Origin: CAWEBF01 sp963807235
GTDB taxonomy: Bacteria; Acidobacteriota; Vicinamibacteria; Vicinamibacterales; UBA2999
Length of the DNA stretch: 64,000 nt
Direction: 5' to 3'
Assembly (NCBI GenBank): GCA_963807235.1
Contig: CAWEBF010000017.1
Span: 186,001-250,000 of the forward strand
Under the pieces are notes generated by a model that was not told the origin of the DNA, searched no databases, and was given only the letters and a program-made list of their open reading frames with translations. Below are positions 46,040-55,729 of this stretch, piece by piece; the stretch's first letter is position 1; each line of letters begins with the position of its first letter. The translations under genes and the position numbers were made by a program.

Positions 46040-47055
46040 GGGGCTGGCACTGGCGCTCGCGGCGCTGGCCGGGGGCTCCGTCCGGGCGCTGCCAGTCGAT
46101 CTCCTGACCTCGATCGGCGGGCTGCCGCCGCACGTCACCGCGGCCTTCGAGTCTCCCGCGTCGTTTCACCAGGGGCCCAGCGGCGCCTATTTCGTCTTCG
46201 ATCGCGGCGGCCACGCCGTGTACCGCGTGGACGCGGACCGCGGCGCGGCGCGGCGCATCATCGGCATCGGCCAGGAAGACGGGCGGGTGATCGATCCGAC
46301 CGGGTTCGACGTGGCGGACGATGGCCGGCATGGTGGTTGCCGACAGGCCGCGCGGCCGCCAGCGCATCCAGGTGTTCGACGCCGAAGGCTTTCGCGTCGG
46401 CGGCTTCATCCTGCCGGGCCAGCCCGCGGCGCGCGTCGTGGTGGGCGGCGCCGTGCTGAACGGCGCCGGCGCCATCCAGTTCGCCGGCCGCGAGCTGCTG
46501 CTCAGCCATCCGGAGAGCGGCACCCTGATCACGGCCTACACGGCGGCCGGCTACAGCACGTCGGCCGTGGGCCGGCTGCGTTCAACGGCCTACGAATCCG
46601 ACCGCGAGCTGCACCTGGCCATGAACGCCGGCCTGCCGCTGGCCGATCCCACCGGCGGCTACTACTACGTCTTCATGGCGGGCCGGCCAGCCTTTCGGAA
46701 GTACGACGCCGCGGGCAAGCTGCTCTTCGAGCGCGTGATCCAGGGCGTGGAGCTCGATGCGTTCCTGGACGCGCAGCCGACACAATGGCCGCGGCGGATC
46801 GTGCAGGATCGCGAGGTGCCCTTCGTGGCGCCGGTCATCCGGGCGGCGGCGGTAAGCCCGACCGGCGAGCTGTGGATCTCGCTGGCCGTGCCCTTCACCT
46901 ACGTGTACGACGCGCAGGGCGACAAGACGCGCACGGTGCAGTTTCGGGGTGCCGGCATCCTGGGCCCCACCAGCCTGGCCTTCAGCCGCCGCGGCACCGT
47001 GCTGGTCACGCCCGGGTGCTACGAGTTCGACCCTAGCGAGGCTCCGCCTCGCTAG
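46032..47055 (+). CDS. Secreted beta-propeller-like protein, unknown (frameshifted)
   Basis: About 340 aa in two frames joined by an extra base near 46325-46332. From GTG 46032 a signal peptide reads MRAGLALALAALAGGSVRALP. Repeating units such as GAYFVFDRGGHAVYRVDADRGAARRIIG, MVVADRPRGRQRIQVFDAEG, GGYYYVFMAGRPAFRKYDAAGKLL and GELWISLAVPFTYVYDAQGDKTRTV suggest a six-bladed NHL/TolB-like propeller. Both ends are made from repeat sequence: the start codon lies in the 3' arm of element copy 2, and the last six residues (SEAPPR) and stop come from hairpin 1 of copy 3. GTG 46011 is an alternative start. It probably acts in the periplasm. Confidence 0.7.
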
Positions 47056-47088
47056 GGCAGTGTCTGATTGCCCGCACTTCGTGCGGGC
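47031..47088 (+). repeat. Two-hairpin dispersed element, copy 3
   Basis: Hairpin 1 is a perfect 12-bp stem, CCCTAGCGAGGC (47031-47042) / TCC / GCCTCGCTAGGG (47046-47057). The linker CAGTGTCTGATTGCC follows (47058-47072). Hairpin 2 is GCCCGCAC (47070-47077) / TTC / GTGCGGGC (47081-47088). It overlaps the 3' end of the propeller gene and precedes the ABC ATPase start, whose GGAG (47089-47092) directly follows the stem. Confidence 0.85.
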
Positions 47089-47101
47089 GGAGAACTAATC
47101 C

Positions 47102-48028
47102 ATGACGCCGCTTCTGGTGGCGCGCGGCCTGGCCAAGTCGTTCGGCACGCGCGTGGCGGTCAGCGACCTGTCGCTCGAGTTGCGGCCCGGCGAGACGTTT
47201 GCCCTGGTGGGACCCAACGGCGCCGGCAAGACCACCACGCTGCGGATGCTGGCGGGGCTCATCGCGCCAAGCCAGGGGCATGTCGAGCTGAACGGGCGCG
47301 CGCTGTCGCCGGAGTCGGCCGGGTGGGCCCGCCGCCAGGTCGGCATCCTCACCGAGGCGCCCGGCTTGTGGGATCGCCTCAGCGTGCGCCAGAACCTCAC
47401 CGTGTACGCGCGCCTCTACGGCCTGGCCTCGCCGGTCGCGGCGGTGGACGCGGCCCTGGAGCGGTTCGGCGTCCTGGATCGGGCGAAGGACCCAGCCGCT
47501 CAGCTGTCCAAGGGATTGCGGCAGCGCGTCGCGCTGGCGCGGGCGCTGATTCACGATCCGCCGGTCGTGCTGCTGGACGAGCCCACGTCGGGCCTCGACC
47601 CCGCGAGCGCACGGGGCGTGCGCGAGCTGGTGCGCGCCCTGCAATCGGAAGGACGCGCCGTGCTCATCTGCACGCACAACCTCGACGAAGTGGATCGCCT
47701 GGCGACGCGCGTGGCGGTGCTGCGCACCAGGCTCCTTGCCGTGGACACGCCGGAGGCGCTGCGCGCGCGGTTCTTCGAGGCCCGTGTGCGCGTGCGGCTT
47801 GCCGGTGATCCCGTGCCTCATGCCGCGTGGCTGCGCGCCGCGGGCGTCGCCGACGTGCGCGTGGAGAACGGCGCGCTGTCGGTGGCGCTCGACGGCAGCC
47901 CGGTTCAATCCACGCCCGAGCTCGTGCGGCTCCTTGTGGAGGCCGGCGCGCAGGTAGAGGAGGTGGGACGCGAGGCGCCGTCCCTGGAGCAGGTGTACCT
48001 TCGCGTGCTGGGCGAGGGTCAGCCGTGA
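47102..48028 (+). CDS. ABC exporter ATP-binding protein
   Basis: 308 aa from ATG 47102 with GGAG 9 nt upstream. Walker A GPNGAGKTTTLRML, signature LSKGLRQRVALARAL, Walker B VVLLDEPTSGLDPASA and H-loop CTHNLDEVDRLA are all intact. The C-terminal ~80 residues form the extra domain typical of CcmA/NatA-type ABC-2 exporters. With the permease that starts at its stop codon (GTGA overlap) it makes an export complex; the substrate is unknown. Confidence 0.95.
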   Translation: MTPLLVARGLAKSFGTRVAVSDLSLELRPGETFALVGPNGAGKTTTLRMLAGLIAPSQGHVELNGRALSPESAGWARRQVGILTEAPGLWDRLSVRQNLTVYARLYGLASPVAAVDAALERFGVLDRAKDPAAQLSKGLRQRVALARALIHDPPVVLLDEPTSGLDPASARGVRELVRALQSEGRAVLICTHNLDEVDRLATRVAVLRTRLLAVDTPEALRARFFEARVRVRLAGDPVPHAAWLRAAGVADVRVENGALSVALDGSPVQSTPELVRLLVEAGAQVEEVGREAPSLEQVYLRVLGEGQP

Positions 48029-48831
48029 TCGACCGTCTGCTCGCGTTGTGCGCGAAGGAGATCGCCGATCTGCGGCTCAATCCGGGCGTGTTCGCTCCGG
48101 CGATCTTCACGGCCGCCGTGGCGCTTGCGATCCCGATCTTCATCGCGATCATCCTCCCGGTCGTCACCGGCGAGTCGTTGTCGGACTCGAGCGACTTTCA
48201 AGCCATGGCCGAGCTCTTCCAGTCCCAGCCGTGGACACGGGGCCTGAGCCCGGATGGCGCGGTACAGGCCTTCGTCTTCCAGCAGTTCCTGGTGCTGCTG
48301 GTCATGGCGCCCGTGGCCGCGTCGATGTCGAGCGCGGCGTTCAGCGTCATCGGGGAGAAGCAGGCGCGCACGCTGGAGCCGCTGCTGGCGACTCCGATTT
48401 CGACCGCGGAACTGCTGGGCGCGAAGATCCTGGGCGCGTTCGTGCCGGCCGCGTGCCTGACGCTGGGGACGTTCGCGATCTACCTCGCCGCGGCGGCGGC
48501 CTTCGCCGCTCCCGGCGTGTACCGGGCGCTCTTGGCGCCCGCGGCGCTGGCCATCGTATTCCTGGTGGGGCCGCTGGCGTCGCTGCTCTCGCTGCAGCTG
48601 GCGGTGTGCGTGTCGTCGCGGGTCAACGACGCGCGCAGCGCGCAGCAGATTGGCGCGCTGGTGATCCTGCCGATCGCGGGGCTGCTGATCGCACAGGTGG
48701 CCGGCGTCGTGGTGCTCACCGCGTGGCTGGCGCTTGCCATCTCGGCGGGGCTGGTCGTGGCCAACCTGGTGGTGCTGCGAATTGGCGTGGCGCTGTTCGA
48801 TCGGGAGTCCATCCTGACGCGCTGGAAGTAG
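48025..48831 (+). CDS. ABC-2 type transporter permease
   Basis: 268 aa from GTG 48025, overlapping the ATPase stop. Six predicted helices; the first is split from the rest by a periplasmic loop (VVTGESLSDSSDFQAMAELFQSQPW). EKQARTLEPLLATPISTAELLGAKILGAF is the usual coupling-helix region of ABC-2/NatB-like exporters. It pairs with the adjacent ATPase. Possible substrates include sodium, drugs or lipids; nothing in the sequence decides. Confidence 0.92.
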   Translation: MIDRLLALCAKEIADLRLNPGVFAPAIFTAAVALAIPIFIAIILPVVTGESLSDSSDFQAMAELFQSQPWTRGLSPDGAVQAFVFQQFLVLLVMAPVAASMSSAAFSVIGEKQARTLEPLLATPISTAELLGAKILGAFVPAACLTLGTFAIYLAAAAAFAAPGVYRALLAPAALAIVFLVGPLASLLSLQLAVCVSSRVNDARSAQQIGALVILPIAGLLIAQVAGVVVLTAWLALAISAGLVVANLVVLRIGVALFDRESILTRWK

Positions 48832-48850
48832 CACGGGATACGATCAGGCC

Positions 48851-49729
48851 TTGTTCCCAAGCTCGCCCAACGAATTCGGCGTGCTGCGCGACGTGGCCGT
48901 GACACACGCGCGCGAAGCATTCATGGACCAGGCGGCCGTCGACGCCCAGTGGCAGGACCTGGGCTTCACGGCCAGGCCCGACTTCGACCGGGCCGTGGAG
49001 CAGCACGACGCCTTCATCGAGATCCTTCGCGAGGCCGGCGCCACGGTGCATCATCTGGCGCCCGGACCGGGTACGACACTCGACGCCATCTACGCCCGGG
49101 ACGCATCGCTCGTCTGTCCTGGCGGCCTCGTCCTGTGCTCGATGGGCAAGGCCGCCCGCGCGGAGGAGCCGGCGTCGCAGGCGCGCGCGCTCGGGTCGTC
49201 CGTTCCCATCCTTGGCCACGTGACGCCGCCCGGTCGCATCGAGGGCGGCGACGTCGTGTGGCTGGGGCCACGTGTGCTGGCCGTCGGAATCGGGTACCGC
49301 ACGAACATCGAGGGCGCCAGCCAGCTGCGGCGCCTGCTGGGCGACTCCATCGATGAACTCGTGGAGGTCCCTCTTCCCCACTGGCGCGGACCAAACGACG
49401 TCCTGCACTTGATGTCGCTCATCAGCCCGGTGGACCGCGATCTCGCCGTCGTGTATTCGCCGCTGATGGCGGTGCCGTTCCGGCAGCGCCTGGAGGAGAT
49501 GGGCATCGGCTTCGTGGAGGTGCCCGAGGCGGAGTTCGAGTCGATGGGCGTGAACGTGCTGGCGCTGGCGCCGCGACGGTGCGTGATGCTGATGGGCAAC
49601 CCTCGAACGAGACGCGCGCTGGAGCAGGCCGGCGCCAGCGTGATCGAGTACGACGGCAGCGAGATCAGCGCGAAAGGCTGCGGCGGCCCGACATGCCTCA
49701 CACGGCCGTTAGTACGCGAGCCGGGCTGA
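48851..49729 (+). CDS. Dimethylarginine dimethylaminohydrolase/amidinotransferase family enzyme
   Basis: 292 aa from TTG 48851; the N-terminal NEFGVLRDVAVTHAREAF is typical, so the start is kept. Guanidino-modifying pentein fold: YARDASLVCPGGLVL, GRIEGGDVVWLGPRVLAVGIGYRTN, catalytic His near HLMSLISPVDRDLAVVY and the catalytic Cys in KGCGGPTCLTRPLV. It may hydrolyse methylarginine, arginine or a related guanidine. A MITE-like element follows directly. Confidence 0.87.
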   Translation: MFPSSPNEFGVLRDVAVTHAREAFMDQAAVDAQWQDLGFTARPDFDRAVEQHDAFIEILREAGATVHHLAPGPGTTLDAIYARDASLVCPGGLVLCSMGKAARAEEPASQARALGSSVPILGHVTPPGRIEGGDVVWLGPRVLAVGIGYRTNIEGASQLRRLLGDSIDELVEVPLPHWRGPNDVLHLMSLISPVDRDLAVVYSPLMAVPFRQRLEEMGIGFVEVPEAEFESMGVNVLALAPRRCVMLMGNPRTRRALEQAGASVIEYDGSEISAKGCGGPTCLTRPLVREPG

Positions 49730-49731
49730 CA

Positions 49732-49880
49732 TTCAGAATTCACAGTTCACAATTCACAATTCACAAACTGCACTGAGGCAGAAGGTTCTCTCGAACCTTC
49801 TGCCGTGGCTGTTCCGGGCCGGAGCTGCCACAGATGCAGTTCCGACTGAGGTTTGTGAATTGTGAATTGTGAATTGTGAC
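49732..49880. mobile_element. MITE-like palindromic element with heptamer ends
   Basis: A left array of five TTCACAA-type units (49732-49766) is inverted relative to a right array of four TTGTGAA-type units (49853-49880). Between them lie a perfect 12-bp stem, GGCAGAAGGTTC (49777-49788) / TCTC / GAACCTTCTGCC (49793-49804), and a weaker stem GTGGC/GCCAC (49805-49831). No open frame is evident. Mobility is inferred. Confidence 0.6.
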
Positions 49881-49922
49881 TTGGCCACCGATCCATACTG
49901 AATCGGGGATCGCGTTCGACTG

Positions 49923-52247
49923 ATGACCATCCGTTCCGTGGCCGTGCTCGGCGCCGGCGTCATGGGCGCGCAGATCGCGGCGCACTTCGCCAATGCCGGC
50001 GTGCCGGCGCTCCTGCTGGACCTGACCGACGAGGCCGCGGCCGCCGGGCTGAAGCGCGCCAGGGGCCTCTCTCCCGATCCGTTCTTCACGCCGGACACCT
50101 GGCGTCTTGTCGAAACCGCGAGCTTCGAGAAAGGCTGGCCGCGCCTGCGCGAGGCCGACTGGGTGATCGAGGCGATCGTCGAGCGGCTGGACGCGAAGGT
50201 GGAGCTGCTGGCGAAGGTGGATGCGGACAGGGGCGCGAACGCGATCGTCAGCTCCAACACCTCGGGCATTCCGATCGCGGCGCTGGCCGAGGGACGCAGC
50301 GACGGGTTCAAGAAGCACTGGCTCGGCACGCACTTCTTCAACCCGCCGCGATACCTGCGGCTGCTGGAAGTGATTCCGACACCCGACACGGACCCGGCAG
50401 TCGTGGACCAGGTCACGCGGTTCGCGGACGAGCGTCTGGGCAAGGGCGTCGTGATCGCCAAGGACTCGCCGAACTTCATCGGCAACCACCTGGCGCTCTT
50501 CGAGGTCACGCGGATCCTGGCGGCCGTGGCGGCGGGCCGGTATTCCATCGAGGAAGTGGACGCCATCACCGGACCGGCCATCGGCCGGCCGAAGAGCGCC
50601 ACGTTCCGCACGCTGGACCTGGCCGGCCTCGACATCCTGGCGCACGTGATCGAGAACCTGCGCCAGCGGCTGCCGGAACAGGAGGCCCGGGCGTTCGCCC
50701 TGCCAGACTTTGCGGAGCGCATGCTCGCAGCCGGCCTGACCGGCGAGAAGGCCGGCCGCGGCTTCTACCAGCGCGTCAAAGACAGTGAGGGCCGATCCGA
50801 GATTCTCGTGATCGATCCGGCGACGCTGGAGTACGGCCCGCAGAAGCCGCCGAAGCTCGGGGCACTGGCCGCCGCCGAGTCCGTTACCGACCTGGGCGCG
50901 CGCGTGGCCAAGCTCTTCAGCGGAAGCGATCGCGTGGGCGCGTTCCTCCGCGAGATCCTGGCCCCCACGCTCGTCTACGCTGCGCGCATCGCGCCCAACG
51001 TGGCGCACTCTCCCGACGACGTGGATCGAGTGATGCAATGGGGCTTCGCGTGGGAGCGCGGGCCGCTGGAGCTGATGGACGCGTTGGGCATTCGGGAAGT
51101 GCTGGCCGCGGCCCAGGAAACGGCGCCCGACGTGCTCGCGGGCGGCGTGCCGCGCCTGCTGCAGGACGCACTCGACGCGGGCCGCAACCGGCTGCGCGAC
51201 GGCGCGGTTGCGGGCCGCAACCGGCAGGTGCCGCCAGCCCGTCCGGATCTGCAGCTGCTGCGGTCGGCCAAGGACGCGACGCGGGTGGTGAAGACCAACC
51301 CCGGCGCCAGCCTGGTGGACCTGGGGGACGGCGTGCTGGCCGTGGAGTTCCACTCGAAGATGAATGCGATCGGCGGCGACGCGATCGCGATGCTGCAGCA
51401 CGGCGCGCGGGAGGCGGCCAGGAACTTCGCGGCGCTGGTCGTCGGCAACGAGGCGCCGCACTTCTCGGCCGGCGCCAACCTGATGCTGGTGCTGCTGGAG
51501 GCGCAGGACGAGAACTGGGACGAGCTGGACGCGATGGTGAAAGGCTTCCAGCAGACGGTGATGATGCTGCGCTGCTGCGACGTGCCCGTCATCGTGGCGC
51601 CGGCTGGCCTGGCGCTCGGGGGCGCGTGCGAGCTGGCGCTCCACGCCGATCGCGTGCAGGCGGCCGGTGAGACCTACATGGGGCTGGTGGAAGTTGGTGT
51701 CGGCGTGATTCCGGCTGGCGGAGGCACCAAGGAGATGGCGGCGCGGGCCGCGGAGCGCGCCAACGGCGGCGATCTGATGCCGCACGTCCAGCACGCGTTC
51801 GAGACGATCGGCTTCGGGAAGACATCCGCGAGCGGGCCGGACGCCGTGCGGTTGGGCTACCTGCGATCCGTGGACGGCATCACGATGAATCGCGAGCGCC
51901 TGATCGCCGACGCCAAGACGAGAGCGCTGCAGCGGGTGAAGGAGGGCTACCAGCCGCCGCGGCCACGCGCCGCGATCCCGGTGGGTGGCGAGACGGTGCT
52001 GGCGCCGCTGAAGCTCGGCGTGCACCTGGCGTGGCGGGCGGGCCGCATCAGCGATCACGATGCGCTGATCGGGCGAAAGCTGGCCACGATCCTCGCGGGC
52101 GGCGCGGACCTGCCGCATCCGACCACCGTGCCGGAGCAGCGCCTGCTGGACCTGGAGCGCGAAATGTTTCTGAGCCTGCTGGGCGAGCCGAAGACGCAGC
52201 TGCGGATTCAGCACACCTTGAAAACCGGCAAACCGCTGAGGAACTGA
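49923..52247 (+). CDS. fadN: FadN-like bifunctional 3-hydroxyacyl-CoA dehydrogenase / enoyl-CoA hydratase
   Basis: 774 aa. The 3-hydroxyacyl-CoA dehydrogenase domain comes first: VAVLGAGVMGAQIAAHFANAGVPALLLDL (NAD site), then VIEAIVERLDAKVELLAK, SSNTSGIPIAALAEG and the catalytic His region GTHFFNPPRYLRLLEVIPT. The enoyl-CoA hydratase/crotonase domain follows (FAALVVGNEAPHFSAGANLMLVL, GLALGGACELALHADRVQAAGETYMGLVEVGVGVIPAGGGTKEM). This order matches Bacillus FadN rather than E. coli FadB. It catalyses two steps of beta-oxidation. Operon with two hydrolases and a thiolase. Confidence 0.93.
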   Translation: MTIRSVAVLGAGVMGAQIAAHFANAGVPALLLDLTDEAAAAGLKRARGLSPDPFFTPDTWRLVETASFEKGWPRLREADWVIEAIVERLDAKVELLAKVDADRGANAIVSSNTSGIPIAALAEGRSDGFKKHWLGTHFFNPPRYLRLLEVIPTPDTDPAVVDQVTRFADERLGKGVVIAKDSPNFIGNHLALFEVTRILAAVAAGRYSIEEVDAITGPAIGRPKSATFRTLDLAGLDILAHVIENLRQRLPEQEARAFALPDFAERMLAAGLTGEKAGRGFYQRVKDSEGRSEILVIDPATLEYGPQKPPKLGALAAAESVTDLGARVAKLFSGSDRVGAFLREILAPTLVYAARIAPNVAHSPDDVDRVMQWGFAWERGPLELMDALGIREVLAAAQETAPDVLAGGVPRLLQDALDAGRNRLRDGAVAGRNRQVPPARPDLQLLRSAKDATRVVKTNPGASLVDLGDGVLAVEFHSKMNAIGGDAIAMLQHGAREAARNFAALVVGNEAPHFSAGANLMLVLLEAQDENWDELDAMVKGFQQTVMMLRCCDVPVIVAPAGLALGGACELALHADRVQAAGETYMGLVEVGVGVIPAGGGTKEMAARAAERANGGDLMPHVQHAFETIGFGKTSASGPDAVRLGYLRSVDGITMNRERLIADAKTRALQRVKEGYQPPRPRAAIPVGGETVLAPLKLGVHLAWRAGRISDHDALIGRKLATILAGGADLPHPTTVPEQRLLDLEREMFLSLLGEPKTQLRIQHTLKTGKPLRN

Positions 52248-52248
52248 C

Positions 52249-53053
52249 GTGAAGGTCGTGGACTTGGGACACGGTGAGCCGCTGGTGCTGATTCCCGGCA
52301 TCCAGGGGCGGTGGGAGTGGATGCGGCCGGGCGTGGAAGCCCTGGCCGGCCGCTGCCGCGTCCTCACGTTCTCGCTCGGGGACGAGCCGACGGCGCGCTA
52401 CGACGGCAGCGCAGAGGGCTTTGACCGCTACCTGGATCAGATCGCCCGCGCGCTCGATGGAGCCGGACTGGGCCGCGCCACCATCGCCGGCGTGTCGTTC
52501 GGGGGGCTGATCGCCTCGGCCTTTGCCGCCCGCTACCCCGATCGCGTGACGTCGCTGATCCTGATCTCGGCCCTGCCGCCATCCTGGAAACTCAACAAGC
52601 GCGCCAGCTTCTACCTGCGCGCGCCGCGTCTGCTGACGCCGCTCTTCTGCGTCTCGTCGCTCCGGCTCTACGCCGAGATCGCCGCGGCGAAGCCCGGCTT
52701 CTGGAATGGCGTGTCCGGCGCCGTGGCTCACGTGGCCAACGTGGCGGCCCACCCATTCAACGCGCGGCGGATGGCGAGGCGCGCCATCATGACCACTCAG
52801 CCTGGAGTGGTCCGGGCTGAACGAGCTGCAGGTGCCGACGCTCGTGGTCACGGGCGAGCCCACGCTCGACCGGGTGGTGCCGACGGCGCTGACGCTGGAC
52901 TACTTGCGCGTGTGGCCGCACGCGCGCCACGTGACGCTGCCCCGCACGGGCCATCTGGGTCTCATCACCCGGCCGCAGGAGTTTGCGGACCTCGTGACGT
53001 CGTTTCTCGAGGAGGGCGCGCACGACGCACCCACCAGGAGGCGTGTTGGCTGA
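52249..53053 (+). CDS. Alpha/beta hydrolase (frameshifted)
   Basis: ~268 aa in two frames. From GTG 52249: PLVLIPGIQGRWEWMRPGVEALAG, nucleophile elbow GVSFGGLIASAFAARYPDRVTSLILI; then, after an extra base at about 52803, LEWSGLNELQVPTLVVTGEPTLDRVVP and HARHVTLPRTGHLGLITRPQEFADLV with the catalytic His. The order Ser-Asp-His is complete, so the protein is probably functional if the indel is an error. Possibly a thioesterase or esterase acting beside the beta-oxidation enzymes. It starts 1 nt after fadN. Confidence 0.85.
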
Positions 53054-53672
53054 TCCGATCGTCCGAGAAATCCCGGGAGCGGTGGGGCCGCTGGAGGTGC
53101 TGTTCGACAAGCCCACAGGCCCACCGCGCGCCGCGGTCGTCTTCGCGCACCCGCTGCCGACACAGGGCGGCACCATGCACACCAAGGTGGTGTTCCAGTC
53201 CGCCAAGGCCCTGGCCGAGATCGGGTGCGTGGTGCTGCGGTTCAACTTCCGCGGCGTGGGCAAGAGCGCTGGAGCCTGGGACAACGGCCGCGGCGAGCTG
53301 GACGACTTCCGCGCCGCCGTGGATTACATGGCCGCGACCCACCCTGGCGTGGAGATCTGGGCCGCGGGCTTCTCCTTCGGCTCGTACATCGCGCTCACGG
53401 CCGGCGCCGCGGATCCCCGCGTGTGCACGCTCATCGCGATCGCGCCTCCGGTGGATCGCTACGACTTCGAGGCGGTGCTGCAATCAGACAAGGCCAAGTT
53501 CGTCGTTCACGGCGAGCGCGACGAGTTGATTCCGCTGCGCAAGGTGCGGGAGTTCTACGGACGCATGCAGGAGCCGAAGGAGTTGGTCGAGATCGACCGC
53601 GCGAACCATCTCTTCGACGGGCAGGCCGGCGAAGTCGGCGACGCCGCTGCGCGACCTGCTGACGGATTTCTC

Positions 53673-53688
<16 letters not shown>
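53046..53688 (+). CDS. Alpha/beta hydrolase, COG2945-like (frameshifted near 3' end)
   Basis: ~213 aa from TTG 53046, chosen because AGGAGG lies 4 nt upstream; GTG 53043 is the alternative. FAHPLPTQGGTMHTKVVFQSAKALAEIGCVVLRFNFRGVGKSAG is the family N-terminus, nucleophile in AAGFSFGSYIALTAG, then KFVVHGERDELIPL and the His in DRANHLFDG. As sequenced the frame runs on into the thiolase; an extra base near 53646 gives LRDLLTDFSCAKP and a stop at 53686-53688 that overlaps the thiolase ATG. Role unknown. Confidence 0.85.
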
Positions 53689-54825
<1,137 letters not shown>

Positions 54826-54880
54826 CCGATCCTCGACAGCCAGGCGCCTGGTCGTAGTCAGTGGAGCGCCTGCTGCACGT

Positions 54881-55402
54881 TCAGTCCTTTGGGGCGCGCC
54901 CAACGTAGATGGTTCCCTCGAAACATGTTTTGTTCAGGGGTGCGCCAGCACAGCTAGTCGCCCCGGCAATTGCCAAATACCTCTGATACATGACCTCCAC
55001 TCGCGCGCCGGCACGCCACCCAGCCAGGATGACGCCGTCGAAGTGGGCCACGCCCGCCGCATTCTGCCCGCCCCGGATGAGCGCCGTGAACGAACGGTCC
55101 CCGTCCACGACCTCATACATGGCCTCGAGTCCAACGACGTGCCCGTTCAGGCTCGCTTGTCGCCAGAGCACCTCCCCGACGTACGAGCCGACCAGGCCGT
55201 CATTTGCAAAGCCTTCCAGAAGACCAAACGGGGGTTGCGGCGCGGGTGGAGGAGGTGCGGTCACTCCCCACTTGGTGAACGTGATTTCGACGGGATGATT
55301 GTTGTCGTTTTGGCCGGCGGCCACGGCAGGCGACATCTGGATCAGTAACGCCACCGCAGTGACGAACGAAACGACTCGTGTGTGAACGCCGATGGTTCTC
55401 AT
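54881..55402 (-). CDS. Small secreted protein, function unknown
   Basis: 173 aa from ATG 55402, with AAGGAG 5 nt upstream. Signal peptide MRTIGVHTRVVSFVTAVALLIQMSPAVAAGQ. The mature part has a Pro-rich stretch (APPPPAPQPPFG) and a likely beta-rich domain (GEVLWRQASLNGHVVGLEAMYEVVDGDRSFTALIRGGQNAAGVAHFDGVILAGW) with a pair of cysteines near the end (TSCAGAPLNKTCFEGTIYVG) that could form a disulphide. No family recognised. Convergent with the thiolase. Confidence 0.75.
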   Translation of the reverse strand: MRTIGVHTRVVSFVTAVALLIQMSPAVAAGQNDNNHPVEITFTKWGVTAPPPPAPQPPFGLLEGFANDGLVGSYVGEVLWRQASLNGHVVGLEAMYEVVDGDRSFTALIRGGQNAAGVAHFDGVILAGWRAGARVEVMYQRYLAIAGATSCAGAPLNKTCFEGTIYVGRAPKD

Positions 55403-55637
55403 AAGACTCCTTGTGGGAATGAACTGGCCTGCTCCAGTGCTGGCGCCAGGGAGACGCCGCGGCACTCGCCCGCTGGAATCTACTCGGCCTCGGTCACGTC
55501 CCGCCGTCTCGTTTTGCACTATGGTGCAGCGCGTCCGTATCGATGCGATGTGAGTCGAAAAGCGGTGTTTGATGAACTCCGCCAGATGAGCAGGCGCAGC
55601 GACGAACCCGCGCGTCTTCCGTCCAGGCGTTTTGCCC

Positions 55638-55662
55638 GGCCACGTCCCTTTGGGACGCGGCC
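55638..55662 (-). terminator. Hairpin in the 55.6 kb gap
   Basis: Stem GGCC-A-CGTCCC / TTT / GGGACG-C-GGCC with one mismatch (plus-strand reading). It is the second of two hairpins behind the gene at 55730 in the direction of transcription. No U tract. Confidence 0.4.
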
Positions 55663-55674
55663 GACCAGAGTTCA

Positions 55675-55710
55675 CTTGAGAGCCCCAAAACTTCGTTTCG
55701 GGTTCTCAAG
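55675..55710 (-). terminator. Long hairpin after the gene at 55730
   Basis: Outer stem CTTGAGAGCCC (55675-55685) with GGGTTCTCAAG (55700-55710), an 11-bp stem with one G-T pair, and inner stem AAAC/GTTT around TTC. It starts 20 nt after the stop of the minus-strand gene. A T tract is lacking. Confidence 0.5.
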
Positions 55711-55729
55711 GGTCCTGGTTGCCTCTGAA

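Larger units (their letters stand above)
55403..55729. other. 327-nt gap with two hairpins and no gene
   Basis: Between two minus-strand genes. Apart from the hairpins at 55638 and 55675 and the Shine-Dalgarno of the gene at 55402, no coding potential or repeat was found. A frame extension of the 54881 gene runs through it but lacks a start signal. Confidence 0.5.

Noticed and set aside
47102..48831. Streptogramin or macrolide resistance exporter
   Set aside because: The ABC pair is of a generic ABC-2 type; the streptogramin-lyase-like gene is 38 kb away and not linked to it.
49761..52367. 868-codon open frame on the minus strand across fadN
   Set aside because: It mirrors a well-supported enzyme gene, is rich in Arg/His/Gln as expected of antisense frames in GC-rich DNA and shows no domain.
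54840..54851. CCAGGCGCCTGG palindrome as a terminator between thiolase and the gene at 54881
   Set aside because: A perfect 12-bp palindrome without loop or T tract; too short to call.
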